From assembly GCA_027475525.1 (NCBI GenBank), contig JAMWFC010000009.1, forward strand, positions 434,001 to 498,000: DNA of 64,000 nucleotides. The letters run 5' to 3'. Below the pieces are notes generated by a model that saw only the letters and a list, made by a program, of their open reading frames with translations, was not told the origin of the DNA and searched no databases. The first letter of the stretch is position 1. Every line of letters begins with the position of its first letter. The DNA is from Macrolepiota albuminosa. Taxonomy: Eukaryota > Basidiomycota > Agaricomycetes > Agaricales > Agaricaceae. Below are positions 19,687-33,587 of this stretch, one piece after another. A program made the translations under genes and the position numbers.

Positions 19687-22600
19687 ATGAACATGGATGC
19701 CGAACGTCGTCGACTCGCGATGGCTTCTCGATCTCGCCCCAACCAAACTTCGACTCAATCTTCTGTTCCCCCCAATGTCAATCCTTCTTCAACAAATACT
19801 TCGAATACCAATATTACCACGACAGATTCGACTACTGCTCGACCACGTATTATTTGCTCAAATTGCAACATGTACGGTCATTCTATAGAGTTGTGTTGGT
19901 CCAAGGGTGGTGGAATGGAGAATAGTCGGGATCCTACGCACCTGCGTCCTAAAGCTAATGTAGCTACCTCGGACACACAACCCGTACCTACTCCGTTACC
20001 CTTTATCGACGAGGTTGACGAGCAAGACATCTCTGCTGCTAATGACTCCAACAATGATATTGATTTGTCTGCTTATGTATCTTGTGATTCGAACTGTCTC
20101 TCGTCTCCATACAAGGCTTTTCTCCAATCCGTCTCTCCGATAGCGCTTGCTTCCATTTCAACTCGTTTTAATTCCATCCTTGATTCTGGATGTACGACGC
20201 ACATCCTTCGTGATCGTTCCCTTTTTTGGACGTATAATGTTGATCTCACTGTTCCTGTGGGAACTGCGAATTGTGGGACCCTTAATACCCTGGCGTGGGG
20301 ACAAGCTTGTTTTCGAACCCATCTGAATGGCAAGAATATCATTATAACATTGGAGGACTGTCTTCATGCACCAGATGTGCCGATTAATTTGCTTTCTGTT
20401 GGGTCCATGGTAGAACATGACTTAAAGCTAATTTTTGAGAAAGGTTCTACATCAATTTTTTTCCCGTCATCAATTTCATCCCTTCAAGGAAGCTCCATCA
20501 CGGCATCGGTTCACAACCGCCTTTCCTTTTTATTCTGCGATTTCGTTCTTCCCACGTCTCAATCAATATCTCCACTACTTGCTTTGCCGGCTTTGATTTC
20601 GAGTTCATTTCCTCGTCTTGAAGTTACGCCGGGCCTATGGCATGCTCGACTTGGTCATCCAGGTCATGACATGATGAAGGCGATTCTAATGAAGAACTAC
20701 GCATCTGGGGTTGAATATGATGGCTCTTTCAACGATGACATATGTATACCATGCATCCTTGGCAAGCGTCCCGCTAGACCTTTTGATCATCACAACCACC
20801 ATGCTACCGCGGTTTGCGAGCTCTTACATATGGATTCGTGCGGTCCTTTTCCGATATCATTCTCTAATGGTCGTGCTAACCACTTCCATTCAATACTTGA
20901 TGACTGCTCAAACTTTGAGAGCACAGTTTTGTTGTCATCTCGCAATCAAGCTGTCTCACATTTCAAACGTGTTGAGGCATCCTGGGAACTAAAGTCCGGA
21001 AATCGTGTCCGTTCGGTACGTTCCGACAATGCGAAAGAATTTGTTTCCGGAGAATTACATGATTATTTAACCTCTTGGGGAATTACTCATCAAACGACCA
21101 CGCCTTACGCACATCAGCAGAACGGTAAGGCTGAGCGATATATACGGACAATTGAGGACACTGCCCAGACTATGATGGCATGGTCTGGTCTTCCGATGTC
21201 TTTTCTTGGGGACGCAATTCTTACTGCTCAGTACCTTCGAAATCGCCTTTCGACTTCCACGCTGCCATCACTTACAACACCATATGAAGTCATGGAGGGT
21301 AAAAAGCCAGATCTTTCACATCTTCGAGTATGGGGTTGCCGGTGCTTCGTACTGTTTCCCACCGAAATTCGTCCCAAAGGTTCAGGTCGGCGATTTGAAG
21401 CGATTTTCGTTGGATATGACGAAGATCGTTTGGGTTGGAGAGTCCGTGATTTAAATGGAAAATACTTCTTTTCGCGGGATGTTATTTTTGACGAATCGGT
21501 TCCTGGACATTTACGTCCTCACCAAATTCAGCGTGTCTCGACTCCTCAGCCTCAGTCTTCACCTGTTTCTGAATCCACATCTTCACGACCTGATCAACTT
21601 TCACCTCGTTCGACCTCTGCTCTGCCTGATTCTTCTCCTGCTTTGGTCTTACCCATGCCTTCTCTATCCGATGCATCCCCACCCACATTCATGCCCCCCT
21701 CGACACCGTCATCCGATCTCATCCCTCGTCGTCCTCGTCGGACTGCCATACCAATGGCCAAAAGTCGCGCATACAATAAAGACATGGCTGTGCGTAATGA
21801 ACGACTTATACGTCTTCGCGCTGATCGTACTGCACGGACCTTACTCCCAGATCAAGCCTTGTCAGCGATCAAGAATTTTCATTCTCTAATTACGGCCTCG
21901 TCTTTCTCGGGCCACTCTGATGAGAGCTATGCACTCGAACTTGCCGTCATTTCGGAATACAAAGCCTTGGCGACTTATGGACCCGATCCCATTCCTTTCA
22001 AGACCTCGCGTCCTTTTGACATTTCCAAACCGCCGGAACATTATAACGAGGCGATTCGACGTCCTGATGCTGAGGTCTGGCGTGCAGCTATGCAACGGGA
22101 GATGGATAGTCTGCGTACTCAGGGAGTCTTTCAGATTGCGTCTTTGCCACAAGGTCGTAAACCTATTGGTGTCCGGTGGGTTTTTGCTTACAAACTGGAT
22201 GCCGATGGCGCCATTATTCGTGGCAAGGAAAAGGCTCGACTAGTTGCCCAGGGTTTCAGCCAACGTCCGGAGGATTACGGCTCTACCTACGCTCCTGTTG
22301 CGAAGTTAACGAGCATCAGAATCACCCTTGCCTATGCTGCGAAATATGATTTTCATCTCTTTACATTCGATGTTAAGACAGCCTTCTTAAACGCCCCTCT
22401 TTCACATGAGGTATACTGTAAGCAAGTCCCAGGTTTTCCTGAATCTGATTCATCTTCCTGTTATCGCCTCCTTCGGGCTTTATACGGCCTCAAGCAATCC
22501 TCTCACGAGTGGTACACTATTCTTCATCAAGCTCTTGAAGATCTGGGCCTTATCCGCTGTGAGGTGGATCACACTGTTTTCTTTGGTCATTTTGACGAAT

Positions 22601-23672
22601 CACCCGATTCTACGGTCCCGATGCCCTCTGATGGATCGAAACTTTTCATCATCATTTGTGTACACGTTGATGACGGTCTCAATGCCACAAACTCTGTCCC
22701 ACTTTACCTTTGGCTCATTCGACGTTTAAATGAACGATTTGAAGTTATTGATTCGGGTCCGGTCCGACAACACTGTATTTGGGAATTCGAATTGATAGGG
22801 ATCGACCTCAACGCAAACTTTGGCTCTCTCAGAGGGGTTTCATTATGGACTTACTATCAACCTATAACCTCCTTGAGGCCAAGTCCACTGCGGTTCCACT
22901 TTACCACTCACTCCATTCCCTTCCAGATCCACCGCCCAATTCTCTTCCTGACATTTCGGACGAGAATCTGAAGCTGCACTATCAACGTTTAGTTGGCTCC
23001 ATACTTTATCTTAGCCTCTGCACACGGCCTGATTTGGCTTTCACGGCCATGAGCTTAGGCCAGTATAACTCTTGCCCTACGCGTTCTCATCTTCTCGCTG
23101 CTAAGGGAGTTCTCCGTTATTTGTCTGGCACGATCGATTTTGCTCTACTGTACAACTTTACGGAACCTGACAACCATCCACCCATACGGCTTTTACTTCC
23201 CCGGGGTTGTGGTTTTGTAGATGCTGATTGGGCATCTGATTCGTCGACTCGCCGTAGCGTTTCTGGTTATGCATTTTTCCTCTATTCTTCTCTGATATCT
23301 TGGTCCTCTGTTCGACAACGTACAGTGGCTCTCTCATCGACCGAGGCGGAGTATATGTCTATGGCACACGCCATGCACGAAGCTATCTGGATTCGCTCCC
23401 TTCTTACATCGCTCTCGCTGCCTGTTCCTACACCTTTTCCTCTCATTTGTGATAACAAAAGTGCTATTGACATCGCAAAATCCGATTCTACTACTTCCCG
23501 ATCCAAGCATATCGACATCCGCTATCATTTTATTCGCGAACACTTTCAATCTGGTTCCTTTGAACCTACCTGGGTCTCAACCTCTGATATGGTCGCAGAT
23601 ATTCTCACAAAGGCTTTACCGCGTATATTGCATGATCGCTTTGTGATTGGCCTTGGCTTGGTTCGCCATTAA
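19687..23672 (+). pseudogene. Copia pol: protease, integrase, reverse transcriptase, RNase H (one frameshift)
   Basis: In order: the end of gag with a CCHC knuckle CSNCNMYGHSIELC; aspartic protease with LDSGCTTH; pre-integrase domain LWHARLGHPGHDMM with the CIPCILGK end; integrase core (LLHMDSCGPF, RSDNAKEFVSG, QQNGKAERYIR giving D, D, E); reverse transcriptase (GVRWVFAYKLDADG, ARLVAQGFSQRPEDYG, TFDVKTAFLNAPL, and VHVDD, the YVDD active-site motif with His for Tyr). A one-base frameshift near 22775 separates RT from the RNase H part (LGIRIDRDRPQRK, VDADWASDSSTRRSVSGYA, SSTEAEYMS, DNKSAIDIAKSDS, VADILTKALPR) that ends at 23672. With the gag stops this copy is not autonomous, although its LTRs are almost identical. 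Confidence 0.93.
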
Positions 23673-23732
23673 TTCTTATTTTTCACACTTCTTTACTTTC
23701 CACGTCACTTTCCTCCTGCGGCGATGGGGTTG

Positions 23733-24027
23733 TGTTGGACTAATTCCTATTGGTCACCGCATCTGACCAGTCACGTGACTATTGCCACCTCATTCGTTGT
23801 TTGGCTTCTATGCGGCCTCAGTTGTCTTCATCATTAACGACACGACACTGAGGCTGTAAGTTCCACACTTATTCGTTGACAATGGCATATACTAATTATT
23901 ACATTATCGTATAGTTTCCTCTTTATTCGTATCTAACAGGTACAATAAAAATTAGTTGTCTTCATCATTAACGACACGACACTGAGGCTTTTCCTCTTTA
24001 TTCGTATCTAACAGACCCGGGACTACA
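23733..24027 (+). repeat. 3' LTR of the Ty1/copia element, 295 bp
   Basis: It matches the 5' LTR apart from one base. It is preceded by a purine-rich GCGATGGGGTTG tract and followed by the CCTTT target duplication (24028-24032). Confidence 0.95.
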
Positions 24028-24209
24028 CCTTTCATGGTTATGCTATTTTATTGCGCCTGAGTACGATATGAAACTTTACTAGTTTCACCACCTCCCTAGT
24101 TATAACTGATTTCTTTTGATTAACCCAGCCTTATTCGGGCCATGATAAGATCTGATTAGATAGCCAAGCAAAATCAATCTCAAAGCCAGCCTTCCAAAAT
24201 TTGCGCAAA

Positions 24210-26937
24210 ATGGACCATTCTTCTGGAACGGCGCCCGTTAAAGCAGAGTGCGTGAAACCTTCATGTCAAACCATGGAGACATCTCAGAAGTTGCTCAAGA
24301 TATCTTCTTACTGCCAACGATGCTGTTAGTGTGCCAGACGATGATGCAACTGAAGGAATAACGGCTCGTAGCGATAGAGAGGGGGACACTCGCATTGATG
24401 GTGACAATCGTAATTCCAGGTCGGGTCCAACGCGGGGGAAGCTAACCAAGGAACAGAAGAAGGCCCAGCGTGGAGCAAACAAAGGTCGTAGGTTTGGAAA
24501 GATAAGAGACGAGCTAGACTTATGCTGGAGAGTCGCAAATGACTCAAATTGTGAACACGGTGCAGAGCAGTGCGTTTAATACCAATGTGGTTTCCCCAAA
24601 CTCATTGTGCATTTGGCCATATAGATGTAGATTTTCGCATGATATCGCAGCATATCTTGCAGCAAAACAGCAAGATCTTCGCATACCTGACACTTTTGAG
24701 ATATCAGATGCCCAGCCTATCGCACCAGACTTCACAACACTCACTCAAACTCATCCATTATACTCATCCGTTGACTTGAACACGACGTGCCCTATATTTG
24801 TAGAAACAGGAGAGTGCAGGTCTGTCTGGAAGCCTCACTAACGCTCTCTTTTAACTTGAGTATGATATACAGATATGGCTTCAAGTGCCGTTATCTCGGT
24901 GGTCATTTTCAGACGGATGCAAGCGGAAACCTGATTTTGATTACAGATGAGGAGAGGAAAGCGAGGACGGCGGTCTCTTCACAGGAACTGAACTTTATAG
25001 GGGGAGATGTTCAAAAACAATTACGATCTAAAAAGGTGCGTAATGTCTTATTCCTTTTTTTAGCTTTTGGGAAATAGATCGATTGAAACTTAGTACCCAT
25101 TCCCCATTTCCGATGCATATCTACGAGAATTACAACAACTAAATGACGTAGAAACGCGTTCGAAACTGAAGGTAGACGGGGAAGCCATAGTTCTCACTGA
25201 ACCGGAACAGAGAATGGATGTCGACACGACTTCTTCGGAAAACCCTGCCGAGATGATTTTATCAACCACCGAAGAGTTGATAGAGAAGCGTAGTGGAGAG
25301 TCATCTACGTATACGTCGGATACACCAGATGTCCCTGTACGATTCGCGGAGAAGAAAAGGTTGCACTGGTCTGGCAAAACATGTGAGTAAGAGTAGACTC
25401 TATGATGAATTTTCTGACGATCCGATGCATCAGATCTTGCTCCTCTCACGACCGTTGGAAACTTGGTATATTTCCATCATTGTAATTGCGACGATGTATA
25501 CATTTTGACTGTTTTTGTAGCCTTTCCGGCAACTCTGTGTCAAATATGGTGCTGATATAACTTGTGGCGAAAGTAAGTGCAACCAAGCGATCCTAAGCGC
25601 ATGAACATTGTTGACAGCTTTCACTAGTGGGTCTTGCGAACTCATTCCTCGCAGGCTCAAAAGAGGAGTGGTCGCTCGTCCGACGTCATCCTTCTGAAAA
25701 GATCTTTGGAGTTCAGGTCGCAGGGAATAAGCCCTCCACGCTCGTTCCAACTGCAGAAGTAATTGCCCAAGAACTTTCTGGTCATGTAGATTTTGTCGAC
25801 CTCAACTGCGGTTGCCCCATAGATCTCGTGTTCAAGTCAGGCAGTGGCTCTGCTCGTGAGTAGTCCAGACCCTTCTTGGTGCGTTGATTACTGATAAGAG
25901 TACACAGTTCTCGATACTCCTGGGAAGCTTGGAAGGATCCTTCTCGGCATGAATAAGGCTCTCGGAGAGATTCCAGTCACAGTGAAATTTAGGACGGGCG
26001 TCAAGGACGGAAAGAACACGGCGCATAAGACGATGCCTAAGGCTGCTGTAGAATGGGGTTCTAGCTGTATCACAGTAGGTGATTACTACACTAAACTTGA
26101 TCGATGCTACATACGATGCAGCTACATGGCCGAACTCGACAACAGCGCTATACACGCTTGGCAGACTGGGACTACATTAAAGAATGTGTTGAGGCCGTTC
26201 GTGCACGGGAGGCTGAAGAGGATCGTATGTTTTTCGTTTTTACGCCGTTTCAATGCGCTTCTCATGATACTGCTACAGTGCCTCCAATACCCATTTTTGG
26301 TGGAGGAGATTGTTACTCATCTCAGGATTATTGGTCAAATGTCGAAAAAGCCAATGTCGATGGTGTAATGCTTGGGCGTGGAGCCTTAATTAAACCTTGG
26401 TTGTTCACCGAGGTCAAAGAGCGGCGGGAGTGGGACATTAGCGCTCGTGAACGCCTGGATCTTATCAAAACGGTAAGCATTTCATTTTCCTCTTGTTGAA
26501 CGGCTGCCTCATGGTCAGCTTTAACGCCCTGACAGTACGCTGAGTATGGAATAAAGTACGTTAACCACTTTCACCTAATACCGACTTCTGACACCTCTTG
26601 CCAGCCACTTCGGTTCTGATACCGCCGGTGTCAACACAACACGACGATATCTCTGCGAAGCTCTCTCATTTCAGTATCGATACATACCGATTGGGCTACT
26701 TGAACACCTTCCCGCTCGCATCAACGATCGTGCGCCAGCTTTTCGGGGACGTAATGAGCTAGGTGGGTATATCGTTAAGATCATGTTCAATTTACTGACG
26801 AGCATGCAGAAACTCTATTGGCTAGTGGCAATAGCAGCGACTGGATCAAGATTTCAGAGATGTTTCTAGGTCCTGCGCCAGAGTCTTGGACATTCACTCC
26901 GAAACATAAGAGCAATGCCATCGAGAGCCAAGGTTAG
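24210..26937 (+). CDS. DUS3: tRNA-dihydrouridine(47) synthase [NAD(P)+], Dus3 family
   Basis: A flavoenzyme that reduces uridine to dihydrouridine in the variable loop (position 47) of tRNAs. I resolve 14 exons: 24210-24247, 24300-24569, 24625-24819, 24873-25035, 25094-25382, 25434-25465, 25521-25572, 25628-25855, 25908-26074, 26122-26224, 26279-26472, 26536-26555, 26605-26762, 26810-26937. They join in frame to 678 residues, close to yeast Dus3 (668). The N-terminus has the family motif [11 protein letters not shown], then two CCCH zinc fingers ([10 protein letters not shown]...[16 protein letters not shown]...KCRYLGGH). The TIM-barrel domain shows [33 protein letters not shown] with the catalytic Cys, [21 protein letters not shown] and [15 protein letters not shown]. 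All introns are GT-AG, 42-62 nt. The gene starts 180 bases after the copia insertion, which may have displaced its promoter. Confidence 0.93.
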
Positions 26938-27271
26938 CAAAGGCCGTCAGATTGCTCAAGTTAGCCTTGTATGACTACGTTTATACTGCCGTGGTTTTGA
27001 CTGTTGACAAGCTTAACATGTGATACAAGCACGAATAAATCTCTTTATCGTTGACTCATTTTCCACCTGAGTTCCTAACCTACCAGTTTACCACTTCCAA
27101 CGACTGCAGTTATCATCTCTGCGTCAAGACTGAGAACAAAGACAGCTGTACTGTGGTACGTCAACATTGGTTCTCCGCAATATGGTGGACTTTCAGTTCT
27201 GTGACTACACTACGTCAGTTACGACTATAAGGTTGTCTACCATGTAATAAAAAAATCGAAATACAGGGATG
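26938..27271. other. Intergenic region between convergent genes
   Basis: Lies between the stop of DUS3 and the stop of the SH3-TBC gene, so it should contain both 3' UTRs. No coding potential is seen. Confidence 0.5.
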
Positions 27272-30200
27272 CTAGACGCGTGGTAACGAGATAGAACCTG
27301 GTGTTGACACGGTCCGCGGGGCAAGCGTTTGACGCTTTGCTTGAGCTTCGAGTTTGACACGTTGCTTTCGTAGATCGTCATCTTTTATTTTCACAGCAAG
27401 AGCAAGCACAATAAGAGCTTGAGGTGAACTGGGCAAGAGCTCGGGAGAAGGACGAAGCACAGCACTCAGAGCTCCGTCAACCGAAGTAGTGTCCAAGACG
27501 CGCTGGCGGCTACATGAGACTAGCACAAGTGCCACCCGGAATAAGAAGGGAACACCTATATATATAGTCGGGTTGAGCGCACAAGAAGAATGATGAAAAA
27601 TGGTAGAGTATACCCTCAAAGAGGAAGATATCCCATACACGATCGAGATAATCAGATGGGAGGTAGCCGACGAAGAGAGAAGTGAACCTGCGCGAACATT
27701 GAGATTCAAAAATACGGACACATAAAGTCGAAGACAAGGTGCCCACCATGGTCGGCAAATGCTAAGCGGGGAAATCTTGAATTCAACAAAAAGTTTCTTG
27801 GCTATCGACGGTTCAACAGTATCCATCGATCGTCCAAATAGTGTCGCATCAACATCGATCTGCGTAGTATTCGACGAGAAATATGGACGTATATGCAGAT
27901 CCATAAGTGAAACAAAGATCCAGAATGCGTCCTCTTCAGGTGCGTGGAGAAGAAGATTCCCCGCAATAAGCGTCAACCCTGAGAAACAATGAATCTACAA
28001 AAGTTGGTCCAACTCAAAGACACGCACCTGTCACGTATTGAACATCGGGAACCATCGTGAGATAAGCTTGTAACAATGAGGTCACAGGTCCTTGGGTGCT
28101 CTGAAGCTGGGGACGATCGGAGAAGCAGCGATGGACGTCCCGTTCGATGTCAGCGAGTGCAACGACTTTGGCTCTGGTCCCGAGCTGACCATATACTCCA
28201 GGAACAACTCGTGCCTTCCCGTCCGTAAGCATTGACCACACAAGGTAACGCACTGATGAAGGAACTCCGTCGAAGATCAGTTTCTTAACCTTTTTACTCT
28301 TCCTGGATTGTGACGGCTGGACTGATCCTACCACCGTCATCCATTTGATCTCTCTGTTACGGTGCGCTTCCATCATCGAAGTCGTGGATGCTTCCGAGTC
28401 AGTACCTCCACGACCCGACGCCTTTGATCCCCGCCATGTACTTGAGCTTGCATCGGAGATATACGTGGGTGAACGAGGCGCAGTGAGGGATAGAGCGGGG
28501 CTGTCAGCTCGCAGGAAATTTTTGTCTAGACGAGCATCAACCGACGCATCAAAACCCATGACCCCGGAATCTTCGGACGAGCGTTCATCATGAAGGTGCC
28601 CAAATGTTGGGCGAACGAGTTCGAAGTCGAGATGTTGGACCTGAAGCAAATCGCCTTCAACCGTGGATGGTATTGGCTGCAGGCTTGATTCATCTTGCTT
28701 GTCTACGATACGTCGAAGATTAGGAAGAGAGAGCTTTGCACGAAGGGAATTCTGTCGCCCAACGGTGGATGGAGGTAAGATCATGTTCGACTTGGAACTG
28801 AGTAGAGAAACAGAATCATTTTCAACAGAGGATCGACCACGGAGCTCGGGCGTGCGTTGTGCGGAGGGTGAAGGAGAATCGACCACCCTGTCCAGAGTCG
28901 AGTGAGTATGTGGTACAGGACGTGACAACAGTACCTCATTCAGCGTCGACTTGGATGCTGTCTGACGGAGGGAACGTGGGCTTTGCGTCGTCGGGGATGA
29001 GGGAACAGACAATGACGAATCCTGGTAAATGGACGGGACCGCGAATGATTGGGCGAGGGGACTGTTTGGTGGACGCAAAGGTCGGGGAGGAGCAGGCAAG
29101 ACTTCCCTCAAAGGTGAGGGTTTAGGTCCAAACTTTGTGCTCGCAATTGGCGTCGTTGGAGAACCGGCAATGGGGGAGAGTGAACGTTTAACATTACCAG
29201 CTGATAGAATATGCGCGGATCGGTCATTTGTATCTTGACTGTAGAGATGCATACCATGTCAAATTAAGAGGAGGAGATGACGTATAAAACATACCTGCGT
29301 TGCAAAGACAAAGGGACCTCAACACTGATACTCTGGAATCCCGAAAAACTTTGTGAACGTGGACGAACTCCCCTCGATTTCGGGAAAAAATTTGCTCGTG
29401 GGATCGCCCCACCCGTCCCTTTCCCTGAAGGCTCGACACGAGTACCAACATGCCCATTCCCCGCGGAAGATATATCCAAAGACCCTACTCTCCTCACTGC
29501 AATCCTCGGCACAGGAACTGAAGTTGACCGTGTCGACGATGTTGATAGTACGGGAACGTGAATAGGAGGCTGCGGAGAAGTGGTGGCAGCTGAAGAAAGT
29601 ACCGATGGCGGTGGAACAGATCCGGGCGGAGGCGCAGTCGCCGGAGGAGGAGAGATAGTGAACTGGACGGGCACCGGACCCATTGCCGCACTAAGATTGG
29701 CCATAGTAACACCATAGATCGTCGGACCACGTCCGCGGGGACCACTCGGTGGTCTTTGTCCACTTAGTGCCATGTGAATCGCCTGAATTGCGCTGCTACG
29801 TACGCGCTGGGAGCTTGGTTGTGAAGATAATGGTTGCGTCTGAGAGGTAATGTACATGGGCCCAGGAGAGAGGGAGGTTGGTGTCGCTTTCGGTGCATTT
29901 GGATGTGGTAAGAAGAGTGATTGGCGCTCTCCTGAGGGACGTATGTCGGACAATTTCGGTGGGCGAAGGTGAGAAGGAGTTGGGGGTGACGAGGTTGTGG
30001 GCGAGGGTAGAGATGGTGTACCTTCCCCGACTGTAAGAGTTGGGGAACTTAATGGTGCGTGTGCAACCATGTCTTGCGGGGCTGGGACATGATTACCGAA
30101 ACTCGCAGCTTCCATCCTCAACTTCTCCTCCTCCCTCTCGGGTTCTCGTTTTTCTACATCCTCTTCATCATTCTCCGTGTCCTCAACCGTAGTCGTTCCA

Positions 30201-33200
30201 TTCGCCACGACGAGCGAAACCTCCCGCCTTTTCGATATTGCATCTGGCTCAGTCTCCGGCGACGACGCAATCGACGGTGATTCATGCGCTACACCGTTAT
30301 TGATGATGAACGTGGTATCTTCTACAATATCTTTGTCTCGTTCTTCCCTCTCGTGACCTTCACGCACCTCCACCTGCTCCTTCACCTGCCCTCCTGCTAA
30401 TTCACCTTGTCCGGCTCCTTCCTTCCTGACCTCGACCTCGGTCCCCACCTTCCTCTCCTGTGCCCTCTGACTCTCCCGCCGCACAGGCATCGGAACATCT
30501 GCATCGTGCTCCAAAATTGCGTTTCCGAGCGTGTCAAGACTACGCGGGAGATACATGGACATTTCCTTGTCATCAGTCGAGGAAGGCGAGCCGCTCGCAG
30601 TGCTTGGTGTGGGGTTTGTGGTCATTGAAACAAGGGGGAGGGTTGTATGTAGCGCTGCGGACCCAGGCGAAGACACGGCTGAGCCCCAGTGGGTATGTAG
30701 AAGCGGCGAAGGAGTAGAGTTCTGTCGTTGGTGCTCTTGCTGGGTCGGTGAGAGGGGATGGTCGGGTGCGGAGGGAACGGGTGACGTGCGGTTGGAGGAT
30801 ATCAAATTGAGTGGAGCAGGACGATGCGTGGTCGTACTTGTTCCTGCTTCAGTGTTCGAGTTTGAATTCTGAAGCGCATTCGCACCAAACGTCGCGGATA
30901 CCGGAGGTGAATGCGAAAATGACCTATTGAGCCGAGCAGAAGGTAGCGTAGACGACGAACCATTTATACGAACGGACAACCGTTCACTATGCGTCGAACC
31001 CTCGCCCTCTGAATCCATCGCACGATGCTCGAGGCCGGACACGCGATTCGCCTCGAGTCGTAGACTCGGGAACGGTTGCTGCTGGATTGATAAAGCAGGT
31101 GAGTGTGACGGCGGCGTCCCTGATGGCGATTGTGGTGACAATAGCGTCTGCGCAAACGCAGGTGCAACCTGGGAAATAGTCGGACTCAGCACAACAGGAT
31201 TCAAGCTCGCAGTCGTGTTGCTTCTACTCCTGGTGCGTCTCCCCTGCACCTGTACTGGTGAGTGTCCCATTCCTCGTAGATCTACACTCCCCCTCACACT
31301 CGCCGTACTTGTCGATCCCGAAATCGACAAGTTTCCATCAATACTCGGCCTGTCCCTTCTCTCAGGCGGCCACTCGCCCACACCGGTGCCCACAATCGAT
31401 CCCGATCCTGAGCCAGAAAAACCGTTCGTTCGCGAGCTGACGCTCACGCGCGACGACAACGACCGTGCACTAGATGAAAGGTGTGAGTACCGATAGTTGT
31501 CGTAGATATCACCGTCCCAGTTGGAGGACGTGTGTGATTGAGAAGACTGGGCGGATTGGGCTGTGGAGGGCCTTGCTGTGGAAGTGGAGTTGATAGTGCT
31601 CTCGGAGACACGAGGCGGACGAACAAATGATGTCGGACGGGAATTTGCACTCGCAGAAACCGTGCTGGCTTGCGATAGCGATATACGATGCGTGTGTGTT
31701 GGTGGGGCAGGGAATTCGTAGGTTGACGGGTAAGATTCCTCGATTTCGCCGAGGGTGGACGAGTCTAAACGGGAAGGAGATGGGGAAAGAGGCGCCACGG
31801 GGGGAAATGTCAAGACCATTTCCCGATTTATGGTATTGAGGTTTTCGTGTCGTCCAAGGATAGGGGATTCATCGATATCGTCATTGTCGAGGTACTGTGA
31901 GAACGCAGCTTCTGTCCATGAGATGCTGGCGTCAAGCTCCTGTTGTGTCGGGTTTATACGCGTAGACGGATGTGAGGAATGTCCAGCCTCTGTGTCTGCA
32001 TAATTCAACCCATCTTCGCTCGAATACACACTGCCCTCACTCATCCGAACTGCCGGGGATTTTCTCAAGCTCACTCTCCGTTGAACACTGGCCTTCCTTC
32101 GCACGCTCGCCTTTCTCTGTGTCCCCATCACATCAGAATCGGAATCAGATCCGGACCAACCGTCCCCATCGACAAGGTTTTGAAGGAGTGAAAGGCCAAT
32201 TCCAATTTCACCATCGTCAGAACTAATGGAGAGACGCGAGGTGTCGAAGCGTGCAGTGCCGGGGTGAATGCTGGCAGTTTGGAGAGAGGGTGGGGGTGTG
32301 ATGGTGCTGGCAGTTGATGGAGTCATGAGAGAGGCGATACTGGTCCCGGACGAGGAGGTGTACAGAGAGGAACTACTCAGAGATGATATTGATGTAGGGA
32401 GGGTGGAAGGTGTAGGTTTTGGAAACATTGTCGTAGTCGTGGAGCTCGGAGCCGCAGTCGTAGCCGGTTGTGGAGTGAGGTGATGAGAGACCGTATCAAA
32501 GTTTGCATGAGTGACAGTGTCGATGCTATCATTGGCGAGACTAGGTTCCTTATCATCCTCAATGACGTGGGAGCATGACGGGAGGATAGAGCTATGGTTT
32601 GAGGAGGTAATGGATGCCCTCGGGGGTGGTTTCGACGATGTGTACGACACCAGGGGCGGTGGTGGTGAAACAGCGTGAGTCGTCAGAGTTGTACCCTGCA
32701 ACGACGGTGATGACATCGACAGCATTGCCGGGCTCACGTTCCTCGATGACGTAAAGTCGTCAGAGTTGTACCCTGCAACGACGGTGATGACATCGACAGC
32801 ATTGCCGGGCTCACGTTCCTCGATGACGTAAATTCCCCATCGCTCCTTTCCTGACCTGCAGAGGTCCTCGACCCCGGTCGTGAGCTCAGTCGTGATTTCA
32901 TTGACTTAGTGACGTTTGACGACTCTCGGGCGATGAGGAAGAAATAGCGAGAGTGGCGGCGACGCGTTCGTCGATGGAGACTCGAGTACGAGTGGCAGGG
33001 GGTATCGGGGACTTTCCAGCGGCGAAATTATTGTTCGCGTTAACGGAAGAACGCTTAGCCATTATGGGTTTCTTTAATTTGCCGTGAAAATGGACGTTGG
33101 ATCCGTAGAACCGACCAACGACGCCTTCACATGAGCCCTACGTAGTATAAAGATTACATTCAGAACTGATCAGTAAGTCTACGCACGAGAAAGACGTCCG

Positions 33201-33415
33201 AAGGTTGAGGCAGCTGCATAAGAACAGTTATTTCATCACCCTACACGCTCCACTTCGTTCAGTTCACGAACATTGCGCCACAAAGCACCAGAACTCACCT
33301 TAAAAAACATCAAATCATCCGGATTCTCTGCAACACAATCCACCAACGCCGTACACTTCCCTATCCCACCCTTTGCCGCGAAACGTGTCCATCGCGCAAG
33401 TTCTGTGGCCTCCAT
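27272..33415 (-). CDS. Large SH3-TBC protein, putative Rab GTPase-activating protein
   Basis: Exons on the minus strand: 33415-33299, 33240-33187, 33137-29295, 29238-28028, 27978-27747, 27687-27614, 27555-27272. The start MEATELARWTRFAAKGGIGK leads into an SH3 domain built from three exons (TALVDCVAENPDDLMFFKGD, EITVLMQLPQPSDVFLG, SCEGVVGRFYGSN). A Ser/Pro-rich, probably disordered region of over 1500 residues follows. The TBC domain sits at the C-terminus: FDGVPSSVRYLVWSMLTD, the arginine-finger motif IERDVHR (IxxDxxR), then QYVTGLTLIAG, EEDAFWIFVSLMD and LFVGYLPSDYLDRVWDIFLF. The glutamine finger (YxQG) reads YVTG, so dual-finger catalysis is doubtful. The frame is disturbed near 32930, where no intron fits (one-base error or real mutation), and by the 77-nt artefact at 32678-32832. 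A promoter should lie in 33416-33900. Confidence 0.85.
32678..32832. repeat. 77-nt-offset tandem duplication (probable assembly artefact)
   Basis: Exact copies begin at 32678 and 32755, inside exon 3 of the SH3-TBC gene. Confidence 0.92.
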
Positions 33416-33587
33416 GGCATCCAACTGAGTCCGCTGACCCAAAATCCAAGGGTGAGACGAGTTGACAAGAACTTTTTGTCCTTGGCCACTTGTCAGATGA
33501 CAAACGATGACCGATTTGATCCACGTGCCTCGGCGCCGATGTGTCCGGACCCGACTTCCTGTGTGCAACGACGACGGCTCGTTGACG

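Noticed and set aside
27759..27992. Plus-strand ORFs inside the SH3-TBC gene region
   Set aside because: They are shadows of the spliced minus-strand gene and have no family resemblance.
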